The notes beneath the pieces are model-generated. The model was not told the origin of the DNA and ran no database searches. It saw nothing but the letters and a program-made list of their open reading frames with translations. This document shows positions 7,891 through 15,543 of a stretch of DNA of 33,812 nucleotides, one piece after another. Source of the DNA: an uncultured Clostridia bacterium. GTDB lineage: Bacteria; Bacillota; Clostridia; Christensenellales; UBA1242. A program made the position numbers and the translations under genes. Every line of letters begins with the position of its first letter. Position 1 is the first letter of the stretch. The stretch is taken from NCBI GenBank assembly GCA_944381195.1, contig CALWKH010000003.1:1-33812 (forward strand), given 5' to 3'.

Positions 7891-10152
7891 TTATTTTTTA
7901 CCTGCATTTGTGATTTCATATAGAACTGTTGAAAAGAAACGCTCATTAACAGAACCAATATCCAGTGCATTTTTCTTGTTTGTGATGAAGTTATTTCCAG
8001 TTTTTATCACATCATCCAAACGATAAAAACGAAGTTCCTCTAGACTTGTGCTTCCATCATGCATATTTTGATATGCCTTTGAGGAAAAATCTAGTTCAGC
8101 AAGCAGTTGAAGGTCGTTATTTATCTTCTGCAAACTGGAAAAATAGCCGTTCATTGTTGGTCTTGCATATCTCCAACCAAATTTTTCCATTCGCTCAAAA
8201 AATGTTTGACTGTTAACAAAAAACCCATTAAATCTGCTCACAACCGATGAATATGCATCAAACTTTGATTTTGGGAATACATCTATATATAATTGATTAA
8301 ACGGAGACTGCCTTCCATTAAACATATATGTCCAATCTGGTTCACTGAATTCAACAGGGTGGAAAATTCCAATTTGATAGTTGGTTGTTTTGTCAGACTG
8401 AACAGACATCAAGTTCACAAAACCATTATCTTCAATTTTAAACACACTTATGAGAGCATTTTCAACATATTTCCCCCATAAAAGTTTTCGTGCAAGAAAA
8501 TTCATTAAAGGATTCTTTATTATAAAATCATCAAAGTCTTGCTTCGACCACAGCCTTCCACTTATCATTGCGTTTTCAAGCCTTTTTGATTGTCTGGTGA
8601 TTTCACGCTCTAGTTTCTTTTTCTCAACCAGTGCATTTTTTGTTATTTCTGCACCACTTGGCTGAATCTCTACCTCAAAATTTGGCTTGATAACAATGGT
8701 GCAATTATCAACATCAAGTGCACTATCTTTAAGACTGAAATATGGCACCATTTTATCTTTTAAGGCTTCAATCTCCATTGGAGTTAACTCTTCTGTTTCT
8801 ATAAATCCCTTTAAAAGTGCATTTAAAATCAGTCTATGTTCAAATTCAAGCGGATTTAATTCTTTGAAAAGCTCTAAACTTTCTGCTTTCTGCTCTTTAA
8901 CAAAAATTCTAACAAATTTATCTATATTTTGCGAAGAGTTCTTCTTGTTTTCAATCATTTTAAGCAAAACGGTCAATGCTCCATTTGGTGCAATATTTTG
9001 GGCAACTAGACAAAAAATCCAATCTTTTTTGTCATCTTTTTGTGGTTTTATTATTTGGGAAGAAAGTTCCAAGCAAAAATTATTCAAACTTTTTGGTTCA
9101 AAAAATGATTTTAGATAGTTATTTTCAAAACAAGCATTTGTTGAATATAAATTTTGATATAGATTTATAATATATTTAACAACTTGAACACTTGCTTTTT
9201 CATTATTATAAAAAATCAGTTCTGGCAAAGAAGAAACATCAAAACTGCACTCCTTTTCATCAAAGCGTTGAGCGTTTTTCTTAAATTGAGCAAAATTTGG
9301 CTTATTAGAAGCGGAAAGTCTAACATTGTCTGCAATAAGTTTTTTCAACCCTTTATCTTTTTCATGATAATATATGTTTTGCAGTGCTGAAACAACCTCT
9401 TTTTGATTCTTAAAAAGCAAAAGCAATTTTATCACAATTTCAACGCTTAAATTGCCATTTTTTTGTTGCTGATTAAGATATTCTTTCACTTCAGCGTAGT
9501 GCTGTTTTAAAATGTTTTTTACCTGCCTTTCCTCTTTGAAAGAATGGTATAAATAAAGTTTGATAAGCTCATTGATTGCAGAAGGAACAGAGTTATCAAT
9601 TAAAAATTCAAATATCAGCATACCATAGGAAGAAAAGTTATCATAGGCAAACTTATAGAATTTCTTTTCATCCTTTTGGCACAAATCAAGCAAATAGTCT
9701 CTTGTTGGACGATACCACTTGTGCAAAATTGATGTGTTATTTGAGCCAAGAATGGCAAGCAGAAAATCACTCCACTTTGCAAAAGGCAAATTGGCAAAGA
9801 TTATGCTTTCCATGAAACGGTCAAAATTCCTTTCTGTTATATCAAAATCTTTTTGATTTCTGCTGGCAAAAACTACTTTTCCAATATGGGAAACAAAAAG
9901 TTTGCCAAAAAAAGTGATAAGTGCAGAATATTTTTTATGCACAAGCATAAAACTCAAAAAATTTCGCATATAAACAGGTTCTTCACTTGGCAAAAATTCT
10001 GCAAGCAAAGAAAGTTCATTTATACTAAAATCAACATTTGGAATATCATCTGCCTTTTGTGCTGATGAAGACGAAAAGAAATTATAAAGAACATCTCCTT
10101 GTTCTTTGCCCTTGAAACAATCTTTGTAAAACTCTATCAAATTACTATTCAT
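7891..10152 (-). CDS. DUF4132-domain protein
   Basis: A 753-residue, probably cytoplasmic protein without signal peptide or membrane segments. The first ~480 residues are alpha-helical and repeat-like (HEAT-type by appearance). The C-terminal third matches DUF4132. About residues 525-570 contain the pattern GRLW-x11-NPLMNFLARKLLWG. Further on come FHPVEF-x4-W, then SPFNQLYIDVF, and a GWRY segment. The family is best known from E. coli YehI and WGR-DUF4132 proteins; its biochemical role is not established. AAAGG lies eight bases before the ATG. It is a single gene with its own promoter, between the spoIVFB-like gene and the two-TM gene. Domain call from memory of the family pattern. Confidence 0.7.
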   Translation of the reverse strand: MNSNLIEFYKDCFKGKEQGDVLYNFFSSSSAQKADDIPNVDFSINELSLLAEFLPSEEPVYMRNFLSFMLVHKKYSALITFFGKLFVSHIGKVVFASRNQKDFDITERNFDRFMESIIFANLPFAKWSDFLLAILGSNNTSILHKWYRPTRDYLLDLCQKDEKKFYKFAYDNFSSYGMLIFEFLIDNSVPSAINELIKLYLYHSFKEERQVKNILKQHYAEVKEYLNQQQKNGNLSVEIVIKLLLLFKNQKEVVSALQNIYYHEKDKGLKKLIADNVRLSASNKPNFAQFKKNAQRFDEKECSFDVSSLPELIFYNNEKASVQVVKYIINLYQNLYSTNACFENNYLKSFFEPKSLNNFCLELSSQIIKPQKDDKKDWIFCLVAQNIAPNGALTVLLKMIENKKNSSQNIDKFVRIFVKEQKAESLELFKELNPLEFEHRLILNALLKGFIETEELTPMEIEALKDKMVPYFSLKDSALDVDNCTIVIKPNFEVEIQPSGAEITKNALVEKKKLEREITRQSKRLENAMISGRLWSKQDFDDFIIKNPLMNFLARKLLWGKYVENALISVFKIEDNGFVNLMSVQSDKTTNYQIGIFHPVEFSEPDWTYMFNGRQSPFNQLYIDVFPKSKFDAYSSVVSRFNGFFVNSQTFFERMEKFGWRYARPTMNGYFSSLQKINNDLQLLAELDFSSKAYQNMHDGSTSLEELRFYRLDDVIKTGNNFITNKKNALDIGSVNERFFSTVLYEITNAGKK

Positions 10153-10181
10153 TTGTTAAACCTTTTTTATTTTCTCTGCTT

Positions 10182-10210
10182 ATTTTAACATAAAATATTT
10201 TTTTGCACAA
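10182..10210 (-). promoter_or_regulatory. Probable promoter of the DUF4132 gene
   Basis: On the minus strand: TTGTGC (10210-10205), 17 nt, TAAAAT (10187-10182), with TG upstream of the -10. It is weaker than the lgt promoter but correctly placed, about 30 nt before the ATG. Confidence 0.5.
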
Positions 10211-10227
10211 TTAAAACAACTAACATT

Positions 10228-11073
10228 TTAACTTAAAATTGTTTTTAATGTGGCACTAGCTGGATATATTTGCACCAATTTTTCCAGTTGATTTTCACTG
10301 ATATAGCCAGACACTGTTAAATCACTTTTCAGCACCCGAAAATTTGTTATGCTGTCTGCCCTGACCTGAGACACAAGTTTATAAAGTGTTGTATCTTCGT
10401 GAACAGCAACTTCCCGCACAACAAGTCCGTTTTTTAGCCCACTTGTTTTGCTGTCTAGAAAACTTGTTTTTTGATAGATGTTGGTTTTATCTTCCCAAAT
10501 AACAGTTAAAAAACAAAAGATAGACATCACAAGCAAATTAAACTTCACAACAAAAAATGTTGTTATAACAAAACTAACCAGCAGAAGAAAAGACACAACA
10601 AGTCCAACTATTTTCAAAATGCCGTATGCCCTTTTCCTTGTTATTTTTTGTCCCAAAAAAGCAAGGGCAATTCTGCCACCATCCATTGGAAAAATTGGAA
10701 GCAAATTTATTGCACCTGTTATCACATTTGCGATGACAAAAACTTCGGTATATACATATGTAACTGGGAATATCCACCAAAGAGCTACACAAAGAATTGC
10801 AAGAATAAAGTTGCAAAGTGGACCAGCAAGTGCAATTAAAATTTCGTCTTTATATGAAAAAAGAACATTTTTTCCGCTTAGACTTATTCCATGTGGCATA
10901 AGCGTGAAACGATTGAGGTGATAGCCCAGCCTGTTTGCAACAAGATAGTGCGCAAACTCATGTAATATTATAGTTATCAAATAGGCAAGCAAAAGTTCAA
11001 ACAGCCCTTGATAGATAAAGACAAACATAAGCAAAATAAAAAGCGGATGAATTGTAAACTTCAACTTTTTCAT
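10228..11073 (-). CDS. SpoIVFB-like site-2 (M50) metalloprotease
   Basis: An intramembrane zinc protease of 281 residues with about six hydrophobic segments. The active-site HEFAH is at 38-42 in the second hydrophobic segment, and the third ligand is Asp131 in the LLPIFPMDGGR motif. Both positions match SpoIVFB of B. subtilis. The last ~70 residues look like a single CBS-type region. In spore formers SpoIVFB cuts pro-sigma-K. In other bacteria related proteases have other substrates, so sporulation is suggested and not proven. The ATG follows the minE stop codon with no gap, so it is translationally linked to minE. No spoIVFA neighbour is present. Confidence 0.8.
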   Translation of the reverse strand: MKKLKFTIHPLFILLMFVFIYQGLFELLLAYLITIILHEFAHYLVANRLGYHLNRFTLMPHGISLSGKNVLFSYKDEILIALAGPLCNFILAILCVALWWIFPVTYVYTEVFVIANVITGAINLLPIFPMDGGRIALAFLGQKITRKRAYGILKIVGLVVSFLLLVSFVITTFFVVKFNLLVMSIFCFLTVIWEDKTNIYQKTSFLDSKTSGLKNGLVVREVAVHEDTTLYKLVSQVRADSITNFRVLKSDLTVSGYISENQLEKLVQIYPASATLKTILS

Positions 11074-11319
11074 TTAAACCCCTTTTGGCAATATGCCCAT
11101 TATTTTCAGCCTTTGGCATTTGGCTTTAAGGCGCAAAACATATTCCCCTTTTTCATCAATGCTGATATTAACCAAAACATCGTCTGGAGAAAGTTCCATA
11201 TAATTTGATAAAGATTTAAACATCTCGCTTCTAATTAAATCAGCAAAAAAACTTGGATGAAAATGCTTGTCATTTATCAAAATCTTTTTTAATTTTTCAA
11301 TACCTCGTGTTTTAAACAT
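11074..11319 (-). CDS. minE: MinE cell-division topological specificity factor
   Basis: An 81-residue protein, normal for MinE (80-90). The anti-MinCD helix region is about residues 5-20, with a basic segment IEKLKKILIND. The topological-specificity domain follows, ending in the typical pattern of an LSPDDVLVNI strand and a VLRLKAKC strand. MinE stimulates MinD ATPase and drives the Min oscillation that keeps the division ring at mid-cell. The start at the internal ATG has AGGAGG seven bases upstream, so a longer N terminus is unlikely. It sits between minD (92-nt gap) and the spoIVFB-like gene (no gap). Confidence 0.8.
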   Translation of the reverse strand: MFKTRGIEKLKKILINDKHFHPSFFADLIRSEMFKSLSNYMELSPDDVLVNISIDEKGEYVLRLKAKCQRLKIMGILPKGV

Positions 11320-11411
11320 ATTTTTCCTCCTTTTATTTTTTAAATTTTGCATATAAAAAACAAATTTTTTTTATAATTTTTTGCTATATTTTTACAAATT
11401 TGACAATCTTA

Positions 11412-12209
11412 TTAAAATCTTCTTTTCAGTTTATTTTTTATTTTTGCAAAAAAGCCTTTATATTTTTGAGTGTAGTCAAACATTTCATTACTTCCGCTAT
11501 GAAGATTATTTGCTAAAACATTAAAGGCACGCTCGCTTTGTTCATCAATTGCAATACCATCTCCATATATGCTTGATGAAGATGAAATTTCATCGCTTTC
11601 GGGAATAATTCCCAATAGTTTTAAATTCAATGATGAGGCAACTTCTTTTGCTTTTAGCATATTATTTGAAAGAACAAGGTCAGCACGAAGCCGATTGCAA
11701 ACCAAAGAAATTTCGTTGAGGTAATAACCATTTAATAAAGATGCCACTTTGTTTGCATCTCGAACAGCAGAAATATGCGGTGTGGTTACAATGATTGCTT
11801 CATTTGCACAAAAAACAGCACGATGAAAACCAAGTTCAATTCCCGCAGGACAATCAATTAGAATATAGTCAAAATTATTAGACAGTCCATTCACCACTGC
11901 CCTTAAAGTGTTTCCGTCAACTTTGCCAACATTATACGAATGAGCGCTTGGCAAAATGTAAAGTGATGGAAAATTTGGATGCTGAACAAGCGCCTGAGTT
12001 GGACGGCATTTGCCCTCTATGATGTCAACAATGTCAAAAACGACCCTGTTTTCAACACCCGAAACAACATCAAGGTTATTAAGACCAATGTCAACATCAA
12101 GAAGCATCACACGAAGCCCTTGCCTTGCAAGAGCTATTCCAAGATTGACGCAAATTGTTGTTTTACCCACTCCACCTTTACCGCTGGTAATAACAATTTT
12201 CCTAGCCAT
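11412..12209 (-). CDS. minD: MinD septum-site-determining ATPase
   Basis: A 265-residue ParA/MinD ATPase. The deviant Walker A motif GKGGVGKTT (10-18) has both lysines, Lys11 and Lys16. Next come the VDIGLNNLDVV switch region and Walker B ILIDCPAGIE. The C terminus GFFAKIKNKLKRRF is the amphipathic membrane-targeting helix. ATP-bound MinD dimers sit on the membrane and recruit MinC, and MinE releases them. An upstream GTG is only 1 nt from the GAGG site, while the ATG chosen is 7 nt away. It is the first gene of minD-minE-spoIVFB-like. minC, usually just upstream, is not in this window. Confidence 0.93.
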   Translation of the reverse strand: MARKIVITSGKGGVGKTTICVNLGIALARQGLRVMLLDVDIGLNNLDVVSGVENRVVFDIVDIIEGKCRPTQALVQHPNFPSLYILPSAHSYNVGKVDGNTLRAVVNGLSNNFDYILIDCPAGIELGFHRAVFCANEAIIVTTPHISAVRDANKVASLLNGYYLNEISLVCNRLRADLVLSNNMLKAKEVASSLNLKLLGIIPESDEISSSSSIYGDGIAIDEQSERAFNVLANNLHSGSNEMFDYTQKYKGFFAKIKNKLKRRF

Positions 12210-12404
12210 TTTCACACCTCACAAATAGAATAACATTCAAGTTATAAAAAGTAAAATACTGAAAAAAATTTTTAGACACTCGGCAAAAAAAGTAAAAAAT
12301 CGTTAAATTTTAACTTGATTTATGCTTGTTTAATCTTTTTCGACATTTTTTGATAATTTTCTAATGTTTATAAAAAAAATTTAGCATATTTTTCATTCTT
12401 CATT

Positions 12405-12434
12405 TAGACAAAATCTTTTGCAAAATATTATAAT
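12405..12434 (+). promoter_or_regulatory. Promoter of the small hypothetical gene
   Basis: TAGACA (12405-12410), an 18-nt spacer and TATAAT (12429-12434). Start is expected near 12441, giving a 13-nt leader with AAAGGAGG. This excludes an upstream TTG start. Confidence 0.62.
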
Positions 12435-12453
12435 TAGAAAAAAGGAGGAAAAA

Positions 12454-13020
12454 ATGTTTAGTAATTCACTAACGCAAGAAACCGCTAAAAAATTTCAACC
12501 AACACATCTAGAAAAGCAAAATGAACTTGAAATTGCTTATGAAAAATTAAAAGAAATAGGAAAAAAGCAAATTCAGTTTGAAGAAGATAATGAATTGGAA
12601 TATAAACTTTTATCAAGTGGTCTGTCTTTTTACTACGCATCAGAAGATTGTGTTCGTCAAAGAATGTTTGCATACATTCCACTTCCAATCATCAGTGTTA
12701 CCATTGCAATAAACTATGGCTTTGCGGGAAAATTTCTTTGTGAATATATTTTGGAAAAATTTAACATCACCTATGAAAAAGGGCTTTCTTTGAAAGAACT
12801 ATATTTCAAACTGCCCACAGAAATTCAAAAAAGCATTTCAGACCAATTGTTTTTTGAAACAAACTCTTTAAACGATTTAATTGACCTTTCAAAAATTGCA
12901 GACTACACCACAGACACCAAAAAAGCATTTGAGCACACAAAGTTTTTAATTCCACTTATAAGAAAACTAAAAGATTTTGCCTGGGATATTTCGCAAAACA
13001 ATTTTTTTGTTGATGTTTAG
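12454..13020 (+). CDS. Small hypothetical protein, possibly HEPN-like helical fold
   Basis: I do not recognise this 188-residue protein. It is almost all helical, with no signal peptide. A central stretch around residues 70-125 (IAINYGFAGKFLCEYIL, then LSLKELYFKLP) resembles the A-x-E-L-x-LK helix and H-x-L-x2-L step of HEPN-type proteins, but the RX4-6H catalytic motif is not evident. A later AFEHTKFLI segment fits the final helix of such domains. GGAGG lies five bases before the ATG. It is monocistronic with its own promoter and terminator, divergent from minD. A decayed partial copy of its 3' end seems to lie about 240 nt downstream. The function is unknown. Confidence 0.65.
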   Translation: MFSNSLTQETAKKFQPTHLEKQNELEIAYEKLKEIGKKQIQFEEDNELEYKLLSSGLSFYYASEDCVRQRMFAYIPLPIISVTIAINYGFAGKFLCEYILEKFNITYEKGLSLKELYFKLPTEIQKSISDQLFFETNSLNDLIDLSKIADYTTDTKKAFEHTKFLIPLIRKLKDFAWDISQNNFFVDV

Positions 13021-13075
13021 TTTAAATTTAGATTCATTTTTTGATAAAAATCAAATGAAATATTTTAGAAAATTT

Positions 13076-13104
13076 AAAAACACTTTATTGTATAAAGTGT
13101 TTTT
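13076..13104 (+). terminator. Intrinsic terminator of the hypothetical gene
   Basis: A 12-bp perfect stem (13076-13087 with 13093-13104), a 5-nt loop and a T run, 56 nt after the stop codon. It also reads as a terminator on the minus strand. Confidence 0.75.
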
Positions 13105-13257
13105 TCATAATAGTTGCCAACAAAAAAACGTGTTCTATTTTAAGTTTTCCACATAATGTTAAAAATTTTTTATAATGTTTAAAAATAAACTGATTTTGCA
13201 TTTAAAAATGTAAAATTGTGCCCACCTCTTTTCATGAATAATATAAACTTTATGTAG

Positions 13258-13365
13258 AACAAAGATTTCACGCTATTTATCAAACAAGTTACAAAGCAAG
13301 CATATGAGCACATCACTTTCAATATAAAAAAGTTTTTAGATAAAAGAAAAGTTTATCAATTTTAA
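13258..13365 (+). pseudogene. Decayed partial copy of the hypothetical gene's 3' end
   Basis: A 35-codon open stretch contains VTKQAYEHITFNI, which aligns with DTKKAFEHTKFLI near the C terminus of the hypothetical protein (7 of 13 identical). At DNA level 13299-13312 and 12924-12937 differ at one of 14 positions. A TGCCCAC block also recurs upstream in both (13219 and 12812), with about 32 nt missing between the blocks. A TAG precedes the stretch and there is no ribosome binding site. It looks like the remnant of a tandem duplicate. Chance similarity in AT-rich sequence cannot be excluded. Confidence 0.4.
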
Positions 13366-13492
13366 AAATTAAAGATAGAAGTTAGTTTTAAACGAAAAAT
13401 TTAAAATATCTATGAAAAAATTCTATCTTTTGCTTATGCATTGTTTTATTTTTAAAATACTTAATATTTTTTTATCATTTTTTAAATTTCTC

Positions 13493-13521
13493 TTGCATAT
13501 CAAATTTTTTTGTGATATAAT
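13493..13521 (+). promoter_or_regulatory. Promoter of tRNA-Lys
   Basis: TTGCAT (13493-13498), 17 nt, TATAAT (13516-13521), with TG at the extended -10. The mature tRNA 5' end lies 21 nt past the -10. Confidence 0.82.
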
Positions 13522-13541
13522 GATATCGTTAACTCCTTTAT

Positions 13542-13617
13542 GGACGTTTAGCTCAGTTGGTAGAGCAACTGACTCTTAATCAGTGGGTCCAGGGTTCGAG
13601 TCCCTGATCGTCCACCA
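13542..13617 (+). tRNA. tRNA-Lys (anticodon CTT)
   Basis: A 76-nt cloverleaf with encoded CCA. The acceptor stem GGACGTT/ATCGTCC has six pairs and one T-T mismatch at the 6-67 position. The D arm is GCTC/GAGC. The anticodon stem ACTGA/TCAGT carries loop CTCTTAA, giving anticodon CTT at positions 34-36, which reads AAG lysine codons. The T arm CAGGG/CCCTG has loop TTCGAGT. A clear promoter lies upstream and a terminator downstream, so it is a single-gene transcript. The acceptor mismatch is unusual but all invariant bases are present. Confidence 0.95.
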
Positions 13618-13652
13618 GTTGTTTTTTAGGGAAAATGCCCTATTTAAGCCAA

Positions 13653-13705
13653 AAACTCAAGGTTTTGTCATATTTTATTTTGACCTTGGGTTTTTTCTTT
13701 TTTAT
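13653..13705 (+). terminator. Terminator after tRNA-Lys
   Basis: An 11-bp stem with one G-T pair (13653-13663 with 13683-13693), a 19-nt loop and a run TTTTTTCTTTTTT. Confidence 0.75.
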
Positions 13706-13816
13706 TTAATTTTTATCAAAAAGTTGTGTCAAAGTTGTTTCAAAGTTTAAAATATAGATTATTATATAATTTAAACACATCTTCTTTCACTTTGTGCACA
13801 AACATTTATATCTGTT

Positions 13817-13888
13817 GGTGTGGAAATATAACGTAACTCACATTCGTGCGTGAGCGATTTTAAAGTAGGTCACCCCTACCGCTATACC
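13817..13888 (+). ncRNA. tRNA-sized folded element, candidate small RNA
   Basis: Seventy-two bases can fold with a 7-bp closing stem (GGTGTGG 13817-13823 with CTATACC 13882-13888, two G-T pairs). Two internal hairpins lie inside: CTCAC/GTGAG with an 8-nt loop (13837-13854) and GTAGG/CCTAC with a 5-nt loop (13865-13879). Size and closing stem recall a tRNA, but the D arm and a standard T loop are missing. A perfect terminator begins 33 nt later, so a short transcript is plausible. It could be a degenerate tRNA or an unrelated small RNA; the sequence does not decide. Confidence 0.35.
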
Positions 13889-13920
13889 AAAAATAAGGAC
13901 ATTTTGTCTTATATATAGAA

Positions 13921-13948
13921 AATCACTAGATAATCTAGTGATTTTTAA
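13921..13948 (+). terminator. Perfect 10-bp terminator, no upstream gene
   Basis: AATCACTAGA, loop TAA, TCTAGTGATT, then TTTAATTTT. The nearest upstream gene (tRNA-Lys) already has its own terminator, so this one implies a separate transcript. Confidence 0.7.
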
Positions 13949-14083
13949 TTTTAAGAGCTAACCTCTTTTTATTTTATAATTATAAACTTTTATTTTATTT
14001 ATGTATTATAAACAAAAATATAAGCATATATATTTAAATATAAAATATAAATTATTTATTTTTTTGATAACTTGTAACAAAAT

Positions 14084-14111
14084 AAAATAGTTAGTAAATG
14101 CTAACTATTTT
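14084..14111. terminator. Terminator of pgi, bidirectional
   Basis: An 11-bp perfect stem (14084-14094 with 14101-14111) with a 6-nt loop, 39 nt after the pgi stop on the minus strand. T-rich on both sides. Confidence 0.72.
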
Positions 14112-14149
14112 TTTATTTGCACCATGCTTTAGAATTAAATTTGGTTACA

Positions 14150-15448
14150 TTATTTTATGCCTTTATCATTTTTTAGAATTTCTTTCACATTTATTTTTAT
14201 AAGTTCCACACTTGGTTGATTATAAGTGTTTATTTCCATAAGCGCACCAGTGAATGAGGTTTCAAGAAAGAAATACATCATAAGTTCGCCAAAATAGAAT
14301 TCGTTTAACTTTGGCAACATTATTATTTGATTTGGTCTGCCCCTTTCAAAAAGCGCTTTTGCTGTTGAAAGCATGGAGGTGTTAAGCACATGAGAAAGTG
14401 GTTTATTTCTTGCAAAATCTGGCAAATAAGGTGCGTCTGTTGTTTGAAGTTCTTTTTCAAAGTTTTTGACACCGATAAAAGTTATAACTTTATCATATGG
14501 TCCCTCCAAACAAAGTTGAAGTTGGCTGTGCTGGTCAACCGTTCCAAGAGCACGAACAGGTGTTTGCCCAAGGTTAACTGTCTTTCCATTTTCTTGTTTT
14601 TCTTTGCCCAAACTTTCCGCCCAAAGTTGACAATACCACTCTGCAAAAACTGCAAGATTTTCAACATATGGCATCAAAAATGAAATTGATTTTCCATTAT
14701 CCATTGCTATTTTTTGCAAAATAGCACCATAAAGTGCTGGGTTATCAAAAACAGAATTATTTTTGCACATTTCAAGCATGCTTTTTGCACCTTGCAAAAT
14801 TTGCTTGATATCAACGCCGCAAGCACAAACAGGCAAAAGCCCAACAACAGACAAAGCAGAAAATCTTCCACTTAAGTCTTGAGAAAAATAAAATGTTTTA
14901 ATGTTATTTTTATCTGCCCACTCAGCAAGCGCACAATCTTTGCTTGCAGTTATTACACAAAAATTATTTGCAAAACTATTGCCTAATTTGTCCTTTAACA
15001 TTTTTTCCACAATGCTTGTCTGACAAAGAACTTCAAGCGTTCCACCACTTTTTGAAACAACAACAAACATTGTTTTTTCAATTTCTATATCATTTAAAAA
15101 ATCAGCAAATTGCTGTGGGTCAATGCAATCTTTCACAAAAAGTTTTGGCACATTTTTTCCCTTTTTAGCAAATGCCGAATAGATTGCTTTTGTTCCAAGC
15201 GCAGAACCACCAATTCCAAGCACAACAATGTTATCAAATTTTTGAAGGTATTTTGCATAATTTTCAAGTTCACTTGTTTCTTGATTTACAACATCAAAAT
15301 ATGACTGCGTTTCTTTTGACGGATGTGCAATCACCTCATCGTAAGCCTTTTTGATTTTATCTTTATATTCCTCTATTTTCTCCTTTGTTATGTTATTATT
15401 TTGATTATTAATAAACATGTTATCATGATTAAATTCTATTTTGTCCAA
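14150..15448 (-). CDS. pgi: Glucose-6-phosphate isomerase
   Basis: A cytoplasmic enzyme of 432 residues that interconverts glucose 6-phosphate and fructose 6-phosphate. Seen are the phosphate-binding GIGGSALGTKA (78 onward), the signature DLSGRFSALSVVG, and a region ending EWYCQLWAESLGK that carries the second signature in altered form. Length fits the short Bacillota form (about 450). The start is unusual. The first ATG of the long frame overlaps the -10 box and cannot be in the message. AGGAG precedes a TTG codon by eight bases, so TTG is the likely start. It is transcribed alone and divergent from alr. Confidence 0.92.
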   Translation of the reverse strand: MDKIEFNHDNMFINNQNNNITKEKIEEYKDKIKKAYDEVIAHPSKETQSYFDVVNQETSELENYAKYLQKFDNIVVLGIGGSALGTKAIYSAFAKKGKNVPKLFVKDCIDPQQFADFLNDIEIEKTMFVVVSKSGGTLEVLCQTSIVEKMLKDKLGNSFANNFCVITASKDCALAEWADKNNIKTFYFSQDLSGRFSALSVVGLLPVCACGVDIKQILQGAKSMLEMCKNNSVFDNPALYGAILQKIAMDNGKSISFLMPYVENLAVFAEWYCQLWAESLGKEKQENGKTVNLGQTPVRALGTVDQHSQLQLCLEGPYDKVITFIGVKNFEKELQTTDAPYLPDFARNKPLSHVLNTSMLSTAKALFERGRPNQIIMLPKLNEFYFGELMMYFFLETSFTGALMEINTYNQPSVELIKINVKEILKNDKGIK

Positions 15449-15476
15449 TTTTAAATCTCCTGTTATGTTTAATTTC

Positions 15477-15505
15477 ATTATATTATAGATTATAATTAAA
15501 GTCAA
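15477..15505 (-). promoter_or_regulatory. Promoter of pgi, overlapping a decoy ATG
   Basis: On the minus strand: TTGACT (15505-15500), 17 nt, TATAAT (15482-15477). The next base makes TATAATG, so the ATG at 15478 lies within the promoter. Transcription should start near 15470, about 22 nt before the TTG start. Confidence 0.8.
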
Positions 15506-15543
15506 ATAGACACAAATATAATTTGAAAAAAATATTATACTTT

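Larger units (their letters stand above)
13021..13541. other. Intergenic region with terminator, gene relic and tRNA promoter
   Basis: An AT-rich gap. It holds the terminator of the hypothetical gene, a relic resembling that gene's 3' end, and the tRNA promoter. A 10-bp inverted repeat, AAAGATAGAA (13371-13380) with TTCTATCTTT (13421-13430), has a 40-nt interval and unknown use. No intact gene is seen. Confidence 0.6.
13706..14083. other. Intergenic region with a folded candidate small RNA
   Basis: Between the tRNA terminator and the pgi terminator. It holds a TATAAT at 13765-13770 without a clear -35, a 12-bp palindrome TTTGTGCACAAA at 13791-13802, the folded element at 13817-13888 and its terminator. 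From about 13950 to 14080 it is featureless AT-rich DNA. Confidence 0.5.

Noticed and set aside
11340-11411. A promoter between minD and minE (TTGTAA-16-TATAAA)
   Set aside because: Weak match with a short spacer in very AT-rich sequence. It cannot be told from background.
12418-12453. TTG-started extension of the small hypothetical gene
   Set aside because: The TATAAT at 12429-12434 lies inside it, and AAAGGAGG precedes the internal ATG.
13145-13153. TTTTCCACA as a DnaA box
   Set aside because: A single imperfect match with no cluster, no dnaA or dnaN nearby and no AT-rich unwinding layout.
13791-13802. TTTGTGCACAAA palindrome as an operator
   Set aside because: A perfect 12-bp palindrome, but no gene start or firm promoter lies next to it and there is no second copy.
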